Origin: Arboricoccus pini
GTDB taxonomy: Bacteria; Pseudomonadota; Alphaproteobacteria; Geminicoccales; Geminicoccaceae
NCBI RefSeq assembly: GCF_900187945.1
Contig: NZ_FYEH01000008.1
Span: forward strand, 62,001 to 126,000
DNA: 64,000 nt
Direction of reading: 5' to 3'
This document shows positions 9,311-18,205 of the stretch, in pieces. The translations under genes and the position numbers were made by a program. Every line of letters starts with the position of its first letter. Positions within the stretch are counted from its first letter, which is position 1. The notes under the pieces were generated by a model. That model had not been told where the DNA came from and did no database searches. It saw only the letters and a list, made by a program, of their open reading frames with translations.

Positions 9311-9330
9311 GGTTATTCATAACCACTATA
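9311..9330 (-). promoter_or_regulatory. Promoter/operator of the toxin-antitoxin pair
   Basis: On the minus strand TATAGT (9330-9325) can serve as a -10 box. It is followed at once by the perfect inverted repeat GGTTAT-GA-ATAACC (9324-9311), which ends a few bases before the GGAGG ribosome site of the antitoxin gene. A palindrome placed at the transcription start is typical of autoregulated type II systems. The -35 is not clear (TTACAA, 19 bp upstream, is the best match). Confidence 0.5.
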
Positions 9331-9675
9331 CAGCCCTAAATCAATGAGATTGTAACGTTGCCATCGATAGTCGGGAGCGAGGCCGGTACGGTCTGCATCG
9401 AAGATGGAGACGGTGGCAACACTCATCTGGCGAATCGCCTTTATGCGCAAACCGACTTTTTATTTGAACCGACGACAAATCAGATTTTACTGATGCCAAA
9501 TTATGGAAGAAGAAATGAGTTATGCAATTATTTGCGTGAATTGACCGAACACGGCGAACCGACGCCCACAGCGATTGAGGCAGCGTGATTGGACCGGGCT
9601 GATGGCCAGGTTCCGCCTTCGTTGATTGTCGAGATTCCGGTTGGGTCGCGAGCGCAGAGACTCAGCTGAAGCTAC
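9331..9675. other. AT-rich stretch with one doubtful small frame
   Basis: About 345 bp between the toxin-antitoxin promoter and the end of the threonine-aldolase gene. A 76-codon rightward frame with a TTG start lies at 9358-9588 (core FLFEPTTNQILLMPNYGRRNELCNYLRELTEHGE). It has no ribosome site and I do not recognise it. The middle is poorer in GC than the flanking operons, which suggests transferred or decaying DNA. Confidence 0.35.
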
Positions 9676-10713
9676 TCAGAACCTTGCCACTTCGTGGATG
9701 TCAGCGATCAACTGGTCGACTCTTTGAGGATCGGCATCCCAGGCGAACATGAAGCGGGCGCCCCCACCGATGAAGGTGTAAAAACGCCAGCCACGCTCAC
9801 GAAGTCGATCGAGAATAGGCTTTGCTGCCTGCAGGAAGACGGAATTCGCCTCGACGCGGAAGAGCAGCTCGATGCCCGGCACGCTCTTTACACCCTCAGC
9901 CAGCCGGGTGGCGCAGGCGTTGCCATGCTGCGCATTTCTGAGCCAGGCGCCACTCTCGAGCAGACCCACCCAAGGTGCTGACAGGAAGCGCATCTTGGAG
10001 GCTAACTGGCCCGCCTGCTTGCAGCGGTAATCGAAATCCGCCGCGAGGGCCTTGTCGAAAAAGATGACCGCCTCGCCGACGGCCATGCCGTTCTTGGTCC
10101 CGCCAAAGCAGAGAACATCCACCCCGGCCTTCCAGCTCAGTTCAGCTGGTGTCACTGCCAGACTGGCGCAGGCATGGGCAAAGCGCGAGCCATCCATGTG
10201 CAATTTCAGTCCAAGCTCGCGGCACTGGGCGGCGATCGACTGGATCTCTTCGCAAGAGTAGACGATCCCGGTCTCCGTCGGTTGGGTGATCGTCACAGCA
10301 GACGGTTTGGGAAAGTGAATGTCGGAACGGCTGGTAGCCAGCGCCTTGATCAACTCAGGTGTCAGCTTGGACTCAGAGGCAGGTGCCGTGAGCAGCTTCG
10401 AGCCGTTGGAAAAGAATTCGGGCGCACCGCATTCATCGGTCTCGACATGGGCTGACGCTGTGCAGATGACGCTATGGAATGACTGGCAGAGTGCTGCCAG
10501 GGCCAGCGAGTTGGCAGCGGTGCCGTTAAAGACGAAGAAGACCTCGCAATCCCGTTCGAAAAGACTGCGAAACGAATTCGCAGCCTTCTCCGTCCACGCG
10601 TCATCACCATAGGCGGTAGCGCTGCCTTCATTGGCCATCGCCATTGCCGACCACGCCTCAGGACAGACGCCTGCATAGTTGTCACTGGCGAATTGCTGCG
10701 GTGAGCGGGTCAT
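9676..10713 (-). CDS. Low-specificity threonine aldolase family protein
   Basis: PLP-dependent aldolase of 345 residues, cleaving threonine or another beta-hydroxy amino acid to glycine and an aldehyde. The Schiff-base lysine is K207 in CFGGTKNG. HMDGSRFAHA (about 172-181) provides the conserved Asp and Arg for the cofactor. FASDNYAGVCPEAW at the N-terminus is typical. It is the last gene of the leftward hydantoin-type operon, 15 bp after the HyuA-like gene. This suggests that the released amino acid carries a beta-hydroxyl group, or that glycine is a product. Full length for the family. Confidence 0.9.
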   Translation of the reverse strand: MTRSPQQFASDNYAGVCPEAWSAMAMANEGSATAYGDDAWTEKAANSFRSLFERDCEVFFVFNGTAANSLALAALCQSFHSVICTASAHVETDECGAPEFFSNGSKLLTAPASESKLTPELIKALATSRSDIHFPKPSAVTITQPTETGIVYSCEEIQSIAAQCRELGLKLHMDGSRFAHACASLAVTPAELSWKAGVDVLCFGGTKNGMAVGEAVIFFDKALAADFDYRCKQAGQLASKMRFLSAPWVGLLESGAWLRNAQHGNACATRLAEGVKSVPGIELLFRVEANSVFLQAAKPILDRLRERGWRFYTFIGGGARFMFAWDADPQRVDQLIADIHEVARF

Positions 10714-10728
10714 GGCGCTCGATCCAAT

Positions 10729-12288
10729 CTATTTGCGCTGCTCGGAATGGGACGATCGATCCCGAAGGTCGCCGATGACGCGTACACGGACACGCAACGG
10801 CTCGCCCGGAACGTAGGACATCGGCGTATCTTCGATGTCGAGGACGGTCAGGCTATCTGCAGCCGCACCGGCCGCAATGGCCTGCTCGCGCGCCAGATCG
10901 AGCGTCTGGGCGATGGCATCGCTGCGCTGCACGCCGTGGAAGATGCGTTCACTCTCGCCACTGACCTGCGACATTGCCGCCCCCACCGCATTGGCAATGC
11001 CGGCATTCTCGACCTTGATCACCCGGGAGACTCCTGGAAGGCTGTCGGGGACAAGGAACGCACCACCGCCGACGGCCACGACCGGCAGATCTCCTGCGCT
11101 GGTCTTCATGCGGTCGACCAATTCGGCCAAGCGCACTGTAAGCCAATCTTGAACGCTGGCAATCAAGCCCGCCGGCAGGTCATCAAGACTATCTTGATCG
11201 CCAAGCTCGATCAGTCCGAGTTTGACCCCCACATCGGTCAGCGTGAGCGTGTCGCCACCGTTCGCCCGGGCCTTCGTGAGAAGCTCGTAGCCCACGCTGT
11301 CCGGGCCGACAGCCAGCGGTTGCTCGCGTATGACGGTCCCGCCACCCAAGGCAATGGCCACAACATCGGGCATGCGAAAGAAAGTACGCACGCCGCCAAT
11401 GTCGACCTGCGTGTTGGCTTGGCGCGGGAAGCCATCTTTCAATCTGCCGGCGTCCGTTGTCGTCCCGCCCACGTCCAGCACGATTGCGTCGGCCAGACCC
11501 GAGAGCAGGTGCGCACCGCGCATGCTGTTGGTCGGACCGGACGAGAAGCAGAGCACCGGCAGATGCTCGGCCACGGCCGCGCCGATCAGCGTGCCGTCGT
11601 TCTGCGTCAGATAGAGCGGACCGCTCAGTCTCGACTGGACGAGCGCCTGGTGAAACGCCGCCACGGTTTGTCGAGCCAAGCCTTGCAGCGCGCTGTTCAG
11701 AATCGTGGCGTTTTCACGCTCGATCAGGCCAATGCGGCCGAGTTCGCTGGATCGGGTAACGGTGACGTTCGGGGCCAGTTCGGCCAATATGGCGGCAGCG
11801 GCGTTTTCACAGTCGGCGATGAGCGGAGAAAAGACCGCCGTGATCGCTACCGCCTTGATGCCGCTGTCTCGGATGGTCGCGGCTACCCGCCTCATGCCCG
11901 CATGGTCGAAGGCCACGATCGGCCGGCCGTCGAACTCGTTGCCGCCGGCCAACATGAAAATTGGGCCTTTCACGACATCGACAAGGTCTGGTGGCCAGTC
12001 GGCGAAAGGCAGAATTGAGGCTGCGGCTGGCAGGCCGATCCGGATGACTGCTACCTTGGAGAGTCCCCGTCGCTCGATGACTGCGTTGGTGAAATGGGTC
12101 GTGCCGATCATCACGGCCTGCACGTCGTCTAGTGCTTTGACATCCGCCAGCACGTGGGACAAGGCTTTGGTCACGCCTGAGATCACGTCGGCCGTCGTCG
12201 GCGTCTTGATGGCCGCTCGGATCGTATTGCCATCCAAAAGAACGGCATCCGTGTTGGTGCCGCCTACATCCACCCCGATGCGCATCAT
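10729..12288 (-). CDS. Hydantoinase A/oxoprolinase-like protein (HyuA family)
   Basis: ATP-dependent ring-opening hydrolase subunit of the hydantoinase A/oxoprolinase family (519 residues). It has the N-terminal ASKHA-type phosphate loop MRIGVDVGGTNTDAVLLDG, a second VLDVGGTTTDAG motif near the middle, and VVAVGGGAFLVP toward the end. Usual HyuA proteins are about 690 residues and pair with HyuB. This is the short form that occurs beside DUF917 proteins and no HyuB is present. The reading frame extends upstream, but ATG at 12288 overlaps the DUF917 stop (ATGA), which fixes the start. Likely substrate class: hydantoin or a related cyclic imide. Confidence 0.88.
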   Translation of the reverse strand: MMRIGVDVGGTNTDAVLLDGNTIRAAIKTPTTADVISGVTKALSHVLADVKALDDVQAVMIGTTHFTNAVIERRGLSKVAVIRIGLPAAASILPFADWPPDLVDVVKGPIFMLAGGNEFDGRPIVAFDHAGMRRVAATIRDSGIKAVAITAVFSPLIADCENAAAAILAELAPNVTVTRSSELGRIGLIERENATILNSALQGLARQTVAAFHQALVQSRLSGPLYLTQNDGTLIGAAVAEHLPVLCFSSGPTNSMRGAHLLSGLADAIVLDVGGTTTDAGRLKDGFPRQANTQVDIGGVRTFFRMPDVVAIALGGGTVIREQPLAVGPDSVGYELLTKARANGGDTLTLTDVGVKLGLIELGDQDSLDDLPAGLIASVQDWLTVRLAELVDRMKTSAGDLPVVAVGGGAFLVPDSLPGVSRVIKVENAGIANAVGAAMSQVSGESERIFHGVQRSDAIAQTLDLAREQAIAAGAAADSLTVLDIEDTPMSYVPGEPLRVRVRVIGDLRDRSSHSEQRK

Positions 12289-13367
12289 CGGGCCAGCTCC
12301 TCGAAAGGACAAAAGTCGAAGTCGTAACCGAACGCGCGAGGGCCTACGACGCAAAGGCCCTCGGCACTCCGCATGATCGGATCGGCGGCCAGGGCAACGA
12401 CCACCACCCGCTGACCGTAGCGAATGACCTCGGCCCCGATCGCCTCGGCATTTTCCTCATCCAGCACCGAGACCAGATCAGGCACGCTGGCCATGAGACG
12501 ACCGTCTCGCCTTGCCACCGAGAATTCGTTCTGGAATTCGATGGTAAGCTCGTGCCCCTTGTCGTCGGCGCTGCCGGTTATCACCACCTGGCCGCGCACA
12601 AAGCCGCCTATCGTGCGTCGCGATACGTCCTTGACCGTACCGGTGAACAGGAGGGCTGCCCCAACCTTCTCGATCAGTGCTTTCACAGGATCGGACCCGG
12701 CTGTCCGCGCCGCCTCGATCGCCTGGCCTATGGCTATCGCTCGGGACACCGAGCCCAGGATCGCATGCGCTTTGACATCGGCCCCGCTGCGAGGCGCGGT
12801 GCAGGTCCCGGCTATGGACCCTAGTTCAACCACCACCTGGCGGCCGATCCGTTCGACACGGGTCGCGCACTCGGCCTTGACGATCAAAATCTCATTATCG
12901 CGAATATCCGCGATAGCGAACGGCGCTACCGGCAGACCACGTATGGCGAAACTCGCCATCTGCGCCTCGGGAAAGGCGCGTCCCATCGTGTCCGCATCGA
13001 TGACGGGTAGGCCCAGTTCCATGCCGACCAGCATGGCGAAGAAGGCATTCTCGCCACCGATCTCGATCGACATGACGGCATCGAAGGGGCGGCCCGTATG
13101 CGCTTCCATCAGCCTTACCGCGCGACAGATCGACTGCGGCTCCGGCAGGCGTTCCTTGGTCACCATAGGAGCGCCCATGATGCAAACGACCGCGACCCTG
13201 GCATCATCCGCCAGCTCATCAGCCGCCATCAGGCGGACACGCCGCCCGCGTCGATAATCCGATTGTGCGCAGAGCAATTCCAAATGGGGATGATTGCCGC
13301 CGCCCGTACCGAGGACACCAGCACCGATAGCCAGGGCCCGGAGCTCGTTCAGTTCGAGTTCACGCAT
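12285..13367 (-). CDS. DUF917 family protein (S-methyl-thiohydantoin desulfurase-like)
   Basis: DUF917 protein of 360 residues. The N-terminus LNELRALAIGAGVLGTGGGNHPHLELL is characteristic, as are IEIGGENAFFAMLVGMELGLPVIDADTMGRAFPE and the C-terminal VVGPRAFGYDFDF. The family name S-Me-THD comes from members found with thiohydantoin metabolism; its chemistry is poorly described. It precedes and overlaps the HyuA-like gene by four bases, and the pair probably forms a complex. Four genes of a PotABCD-like transporter in the same operon suggest that the substrate is imported. Confidence 0.9.
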   Translation of the reverse strand: MRELELNELRALAIGAGVLGTGGGNHPHLELLCAQSDYRRGRRVRLMAADELADDARVAVVCIMGAPMVTKERLPEPQSICRAVRLMEAHTGRPFDAVMSIEIGGENAFFAMLVGMELGLPVIDADTMGRAFPEAQMASFAIRGLPVAPFAIADIRDNEILIVKAECATRVERIGRQVVVELGSIAGTCTAPRSGADVKAHAILGSVSRAIAIGQAIEAARTAGSDPVKALIEKVGAALLFTGTVKDVSRRTIGGFVRGQVVITGSADDKGHELTIEFQNEFSVARRDGRLMASVPDLVSVLDEENAEAIGAEVIRYGQRVVVVALAADPIMRSAEGLCVVGPRAFGYDFDFCPFEELAR

Positions 13368-13387
13368 GAAAAAATTGCTCGGATAAG

Positions 13388-14470
13388 TTAGCCATCGACC
13401 ACCCAGGCCGATCGACTGGACCAGGAAAAGCCCGTCTTATGGCCCCGTTCCGGCGCCGGCAGAGCGGCACTTTGATGGGCCCTAATGCTGCGGCCGTTTG
13501 AGAGGCGACCCACAATCTGCAAAAGAGCGCCGGAGAACATGATTTCTTCGACCTCTGCTTCAATGCGGCAGTCGTGATCGGGTGGCGGAGTCTCGCCCGC
13601 GGCCACCGTCTCAGGCCGGATCACCAGCACGATCGGACAACCCTCCTCCCTGCCCTGCAGCCGACTTGCGTCGAGCGACATGGTCAAGGGCAGATGCGTC
13701 GCCTTCGCGCCCTGTCCAGCTGTGAGCGTGGCCTCGAACAGGTTCGCGTCGCCGACAAAATCGGCAACGAACCGCGTGGCTGGCCGACGATAGAGGTTTT
13801 CAGGCGTATCGAACTGTTCGAGCGCGCCGCCATTCATGACAGCGATACGATCAGAAAGCGTCAGGGCCTCTTCCTGGTCATGCGTCACGGCGACGAATGT
13901 AAGGCCGAGATTGCGATGAATCGTCTTGAGCTCGGCCTGCATCTGCTTGCGCAGCTTGAGATCAAGAGCCCCCAGCGGCTCGTCCAGGAGGAGAACGGCG
14001 GGCCGCACGATCAGCGCCCGCCCGAGGGCCACCCGTTGTGCCTGACCGCCCGAGATCTGGCCGATCCGGCGCTCGCCGAAGCCCATCAGATTGACGAGCT
14101 CGAGCATCGCCGCCACGCGGCTTGCTATCTCGCTCTTGGCGACCCCCCGCATTCGCAGACCAAAAGCCAGATTCTGCGCCACCGTTCGGTGTGGGAACAG
14201 GGCATAGTCTTGGAAGACCATGGCGGTATCGCGCTCGTACGGCTTCGCGCCGAGCACGGAATGGCCATCGATCAGAACATCGCCTGAACTGGGTGTGGCG
14301 AACCCCGAGATCATGCGCAAAAGCGTGGACTTGCCGCAGCCAGATGGACCCAGGATCGTGACGAACGAGCCTTTGGCGATCTGCATCGATATATTGCGGA
14401 CGGCAACCGAGTCTCCGTAGGTCTTGCTGACCTCGCGGAGTTCAACAGCGTTGGGCAGAGGTGTCGTCAT
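13388..14470 (-). CDS. ABC transporter ATP-binding protein, PotA-like
   Basis: ATPase of a polyamine/opine-type importer (360 residues). Walker A GPSGCGKST is at residues 41-49, followed by the signature ISGGQAQRVALGRAL, Walker B VLLLDEPLGALD and H-loop VTHDQEEA. A C-terminal TOBE-like region (after about residue 240) contains FVGDANLFEATL, typical of PotA. I use ATG 14470, just past the upstream permease stop; an in-frame ATG at 14506 would overlap that gene. The last 30 residues are Ser/Arg-rich and unusual for the family, which may mark a small 3' frameshift or divergence. Confidence 0.92.
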   Translation of the reverse strand: MTTPLPNAVELREVSKTYGDSVAVRNISMQIAKGSFVTILGPSGCGKSTLLRMISGFATPSSGDVLIDGHSVLGAKPYERDTAMVFQDYALFPHRTVAQNLAFGLRMRGVAKSEIASRVAAMLELVNLMGFGERRIGQISGGQAQRVALGRALIVRPAVLLLDEPLGALDLKLRKQMQAELKTIHRNLGLTFVAVTHDQEEALTLSDRIAVMNGGALEQFDTPENLYRRPATRFVADFVGDANLFEATLTAGQGAKATHLPLTMSLDASRLQGREEGCPIVLVIRPETVAAGETPPPDHDCRIEAEVEEIMFSGALLQIVGRLSNGRSIRAHQSAALPAPERGHKTGFSWSSRSAWVVDG

Positions 14471-14474
14471 CGGC

Positions 14475-15272
14475 TCAAGCCTGATTTTCGCGTCGGGTCT
14501 GGCCAAGGATCCAGATCTGAGCGCTGACGCTCAAAGCCAAGGTCACCAGGATCACCAAGGCGGAGAGTGCGTATATCTTGGGTGAGACGAACTGCCGGAG
14601 TGACGTCCAAAGGGCGATCGGCAACGTTTCCGTAAAGCCGGCCATGAACCAAGCCACGACGAACTCTCCAAAAGCGTCGGTGAACGCGAGGAGGAGGACG
14701 GCGACCACGGCCGGCCAGATCAGCGGCAGAACGATCTGGCGAAATGTGACGAATTCATCCGCGCCAAGATTCATGGCGGCTTCGATATAACTGCGCCGGA
14801 ATCCAAGAAATTGAGAGTAGAGCATCAGCGTCGCATAACTGGAGGTCATGGTCGTATGAGCAAGGACGATCGCGGGCTGACCGATGAGATCGGGTGCCGC
14901 GCGAAGGAGAATTGTCAGAGCCAAACCCAGGACGAGTTGCGGCAGGACCACGGGGCCCAGGACCAGACAGAGTACCAGCGATTTCATCCGCATGGGCCGC
15001 CAGGCCAGAACCATAGCCGCCGGCATGGCGAGCGCGGTCGAGAGGATGGCCGCGATCACCGCCAGCCGCAGGCTCGTCAAGAGCGAACCGACCAGCCGGC
15101 TATCGCTCAAACTGGACTTGAACCAGGCCATGGTCAGCGATTGGAGCGGCAGGCCTGGTATTGCCTTGGCATCGAACGCGAAGAGAACGATGACCGCTAT
15201 CGGTAGATAGAGAAAGATATAGACGAGCGCGGAATAGGCCGGCAGAGCCCAACCGAAGAGACCACGCCTCAT
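14475..15272 (-). CDS. ABC transporter permease, PotC-like
   Basis: Second inner-membrane permease of the PotABCD-like importer (265 residues, six predicted membrane helices). The N-terminal helix LPAYSALVYIFLYLPIAVIVLFAF has the family sequence. The coupling loop EAAMNLGADEFVTFRQIVLPLIWPAVV is the conserved EAA motif. The start ATG at 15272 overlaps the stop of the PotB-like gene (ATGA); a longer frame starting at 15305 is less likely. It works with the neighbouring ATPase and PotD-like binding protein. Confidence 0.92.
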   Translation of the reverse strand: MRRGLFGWALPAYSALVYIFLYLPIAVIVLFAFDAKAIPGLPLQSLTMAWFKSSLSDSRLVGSLLTSLRLAVIAAILSTALAMPAAMVLAWRPMRMKSLVLCLVLGPVVLPQLVLGLALTILLRAAPDLIGQPAIVLAHTTMTSSYATLMLYSQFLGFRRSYIEAAMNLGADEFVTFRQIVLPLIWPAVVAVLLLAFTDAFGEFVVAWFMAGFTETLPIALWTSLRQFVSPKIYALSALVILVTLALSVSAQIWILGQTRRENQA

Positions 15273-16162
15273 GATTCGGTCTCGCCGCTGGCTCGTCGGA
15301 TCCATTTCATCGACAACGCTAGCGTGGCCAGAACCAGCGCCAGGAGAATGACGGACATGGCAGCACCGCTCGGCCAGTCGAGACGACGCTGAAATTCATC
15401 TTGAATAACCTGTGAGAACATCAGCTGCTTGCCACCGCCAAGGAGGGCCGGCGTAACGAATTCGCCGAGACCGAAGACAAAACAGAAGACCGCGCCCACG
15501 ATGAGACCAGGGGCCGAGAGCGGCAGAATGACCTCCACGAAGGTTCGGACCGGACCGGCGTTTAGATCCATGGCGGCCTGCACCCAGCTGTCATGGATGT
15601 TGCGGATGGCGGCATAGAGCGGCAGCACGTAGAGTGGCAGATAGGCGTAGACGAGACCAATTATGGTCGACACCGGTGAATAAAGCAGAAAGCTGAACGG
15701 CTGGTGGATGAGCCCCAGGGCCATCAAGGATTGATTGATGAGACCGTGTTCGCCAAGCAGCAGCCGCCAGGCGCCTACGCGCATGACGATGCTGATCCAA
15801 AATGGCGCGATCACGGCCACGAGGAGAAGGCCGCGCCAGCGCCCGGCTTTCTTGGCGATCAGATAGGCCAGTGGGTAAGCCAGGATCGCGCAGGCGACCG
15901 TGACGAAGATCGCGGTTTCAACCGAAAGCAGTAGAGATCGCCATATAGCCGGCCGGGCAAAGATCGTTACGTAATTGTCAAAAGTAAAAGATGGTATCAG
16001 CCTATATTTCTCGGTCCGCCAAAAACTCAGACCAAGCATCAGGCCGACCGGAAGGAGAAAAAAGATCAGCTGCCAAAGAAGGAGCGGCAAGAGTCCTGCC
16101 GCCGGCAAAAGCACTGTGAGCCGCCGGTTGCTATGAGGAGCTTTGCGCAGTCCGCTCATCAC
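15269..16162 (-). CDS. ABC transporter permease, PotB-like
   Basis: First permease of the importer (297 residues). A positively charged N-terminus is followed by LLPAAGLLPLLLWQLIFFLLPVGLMLGLSFW as first membrane helix. The EAA loop AAMDLNAGPVRTFVEVILPLSAPGLIVGAVFCFVFGLGEFVTP is clearly conserved. It overlaps the racemase stop by four bases and the next permease by four bases, so the four genes are translationally coupled. Confidence 0.92.
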   Translation of the reverse strand: MMSGLRKAPHSNRRLTVLLPAAGLLPLLLWQLIFFLLPVGLMLGLSFWRTEKYRLIPSFTFDNYVTIFARPAIWRSLLLSVETAIFVTVACAILAYPLAYLIAKKAGRWRGLLLVAVIAPFWISIVMRVGAWRLLLGEHGLINQSLMALGLIHQPFSFLLYSPVSTIIGLVYAYLPLYVLPLYAAIRNIHDSWVQAAMDLNAGPVRTFVEVILPLSAPGLIVGAVFCFVFGLGEFVTPALLGGGKQLMFSQVIQDEFQRRLDWPSGAAMSVILLALVLATLALSMKWIRRASGETES

Positions 16163-16890
16163 GCGAAATCGTATTCGTCACGTGCAAAGGCCGGGCTTGG
16201 ATAGGCCAGTTTGGACGGGCTGAGACCAGCCGACACCATGGCGACAGCCATATGCAAGGCTACCTTGCCCGGATCGATCACGGGTATCGACAGGCCGAAA
16301 TGAGCGCGCAGCCTTGCCTCCACGGCCTCCGCCATGTCCAGACCCGTGCCCGTACAGCCCATGACGAAGGCTTCGGCGCCATCCCGCTCCACGGCCTCGA
16401 TCGCCTGAGCGACAATATGCTCGAGCGCCCGCTCATCCAACTCCAGCACGCTTGCTCCGGCAGCGCGCACGGAAGCCAGGAGATCCGTCATCCCATAACG
16501 CGCCACAACGCGACGGATCAGCGGAAAGAGCGTGATTTCCGTGATGAAAACCGTGAAGCGGTTGGCCAGCATCGCCGCCATGTGCAGGGAAGCTTCGCCC
16601 TCCCCGACGATCGGGATCGAAACGAGCTCGCGCGCTCCAGCCAGGCCTGGATCGGTGAAACAGGCGATGGTGCAGGCATCGACACCGTCCGTCTCGGCCT
16701 CGCGGGCAAGCCGCATGACCTCAGGAGCCGCCAGAGCCGAGTCGAACTCGGCCTCAATGGACGCCGTGCCACGCTTTAGCGGCACGGCGGAAACTGTCGT
16801 TCCCGGTGGGGCAAACGACCGATATTCGGCCAATGCCTTGCCGACCAGTTCCGGCGAATCCAGAACCGGGACAATCACGCGAATGTGCAT
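16159..16890 (-). CDS. Aspartate/glutamate/hydantoin racemase family protein
   Basis: Cofactor-independent two-cysteine racemase of 243 residues, closest in layout to hydantoin racemases. The two catalytic cysteines are C77 in CTIACFTDPGL and C179 in FVMGCTGTGLDMAE. The protein would interconvert the enantiomers of a 5-substituted hydantoin, so that a stereospecific hydrolase can use both. The operon with a HyuA-like/DUF917 pair supports the hydantoin assignment over amino-acid racemase. Eleven bases separate it from the upstream binding-protein gene. Confidence 0.88.
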   Translation of the reverse strand: MHIRVIVPVLDSPELVGKALAEYRSFAPPGTTVSAVPLKRGTASIEAEFDSALAAPEVMRLAREAETDGVDACTIACFTDPGLAGARELVSIPIVGEGEASLHMAAMLANRFTVFITEITLFPLIRRVVARYGMTDLLASVRAAGASVLELDERALEHIVAQAIEAVERDGAEAFVMGCTGTGLDMAEAVEARLRAHFGLSIPVIDPGKVALHMAVAMVSAGLSPSKLAYPSPAFARDEYDFA

Positions 16891-16901
16891 CTCGTCCCGC
16901 C

Positions 16902-18029
16902 TCAGCCCATCTTGAACGCTTGCCAGGCATCAGCCCAGGCGGTTTCGTCGACGGGCGCCTGACTCATCTGACAATTGGCGACCCACTCTTCCATCATATC
17001 GAGACCCAACGTCCTGACCTGATCGGCGGTGAGGAGATCTTTGACCTTGGAGTTGGTAACGGCAAACTTGTCGGCTCCCCAGGCCATTTGCTTCATGGCC
17101 TTCGCGCTCGTCATGTAATCGATATAGGCCAGCGCCGACGCCAGATGCTCGGTTCCCCGGACAATCTGCAGCGTCTCCATCCACATGGCGCCGCCCTGCT
17201 TGGGGATCACCAGATCGACGTTCGCACCATTCAAGCGCGCCGTCGTGCGGACATTGTCGCTGGACGAGCCCCATACGAGCCACGCCTCACGATTCGCAAG
17301 GTCGGATTTGACCGTGCCCATATCAGCCTGAAGTGCACGCATATTTGGCCGGAAGGCCGCCATCCGCTCCATTATCCTATCGAGGTCGGCACCGACTGCC
17401 TCCTCGGGCTTGGCAAGGCCGGCCCACTTGCCGGTCATCCAAAGATAGAGTTCAGGCCAGTCGATGATCTCGACCCGCTCCTTGAGAGATTTATCCCAGG
17501 CGAGACCCGCATCGGCCGCTGCGGCGGCTGAGATTTTGTCAGGCCAGAACACGTATCCATTCACGCCAAAGCGCGTCGGAATGCTGTAGACCTTACCGTC
17601 CACTACCGTTTCCGGCCGATTGCGGAAACTCGGCAGCGTGTCGCCCAGAGAACTGAGCTTCGTCGTGTCGATAGGCAACGTTAGCCCGGCGGCGGCGAAT
17701 TTCTCGGTCCAGACGGCGTCGGGGTTGATCACATCGAACTTGACCGTGCCTGCCTGGACGAGGCTCAGCTGGGCGCCATTGCTCTCGGCCTGCTTGATAT
17801 TAAGCTCGACCCCGGTCAGTTCGGTGAAGCCACGCATCAGCTCAGGATCGTCGTAGCCGGCCCAGGCCAAAACGTTCAACGGGCCGGTAAGTTTGGTCTC
17901 GCCAGCATAGGCTGCTTTGGTGAGGTCGACCTGCGAGGCAATGGTCGCGAACATGGCTGCCTGCGCACCAAATCGCAGAACGTCGCGGCGGCTCGAAGAA
18001 GAGCGGTTTCGCGGGCAAGACCTGAACAT
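16902..18029 (-). CDS. ABC transporter substrate-binding protein, PotD-like (Tat signal)
   Basis: Periplasmic binding protein of the spermidine/putrescine-binding (PotD) fold, 375 residues, first gene of the leftward hydantoin-type operon. The N-terminus carries a twin-arginine signal (SSSRRDVLRFGAQAAMFATIA), followed by the mature LNVLAWAGYDDPELMRGFTELTGVEL. The open frame runs up to 18221, but the ATG at 18029 lies right before the Tat signal and after a GGGAATGG ribosome site. The ligand is unknown. A hydantoin or amino-acid derivative is inferred from the operon. Confidence 0.9.
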   Translation of the reverse strand: MFRSCPRNRSSSSRRDVLRFGAQAAMFATIASQVDLTKAAYAGETKLTGPLNVLAWAGYDDPELMRGFTELTGVELNIKQAESNGAQLSLVQAGTVKFDVINPDAVWTEKFAAAGLTLPIDTTKLSSLGDTLPSFRNRPETVVDGKVYSIPTRFGVNGYVFWPDKISAAAAADAGLAWDKSLKERVEIIDWPELYLWMTGKWAGLAKPEEAVGADLDRIMERMAAFRPNMRALQADMGTVKSDLANREAWLVWGSSSDNVRTTARLNGANVDLVIPKQGGAMWMETLQIVRGTEHLASALAYIDYMTSAKAMKQMAWGADKFAVTNSKVKDLLTADQVRTLGLDMMEEWVANCQMSQAPVDETAWADAWQAFKMG

Positions 18030-18205
18030 GCAACCATTCCCATTCGCAGCGAATGCAACTATCATTGCGGAGCACGGCGGATCTATAAGCCACCGCGCGT
18101 CGGATCGCCTATAGTGACTGCCGTCACCAGTCCGATCGGGAAACCGGGGCTTTCTTGCTGCCTGTGGCGTCAACTTTATTTGACACGGGTCGGGATGACG
18201 CCTGA

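Noticed and set aside
9358-9588. Small rightward frame of 76 codons
   Set aside because: TTG start without ribosome site, in AT-rich DNA, with no recognisable family. Described only as part of the intergenic stretch.
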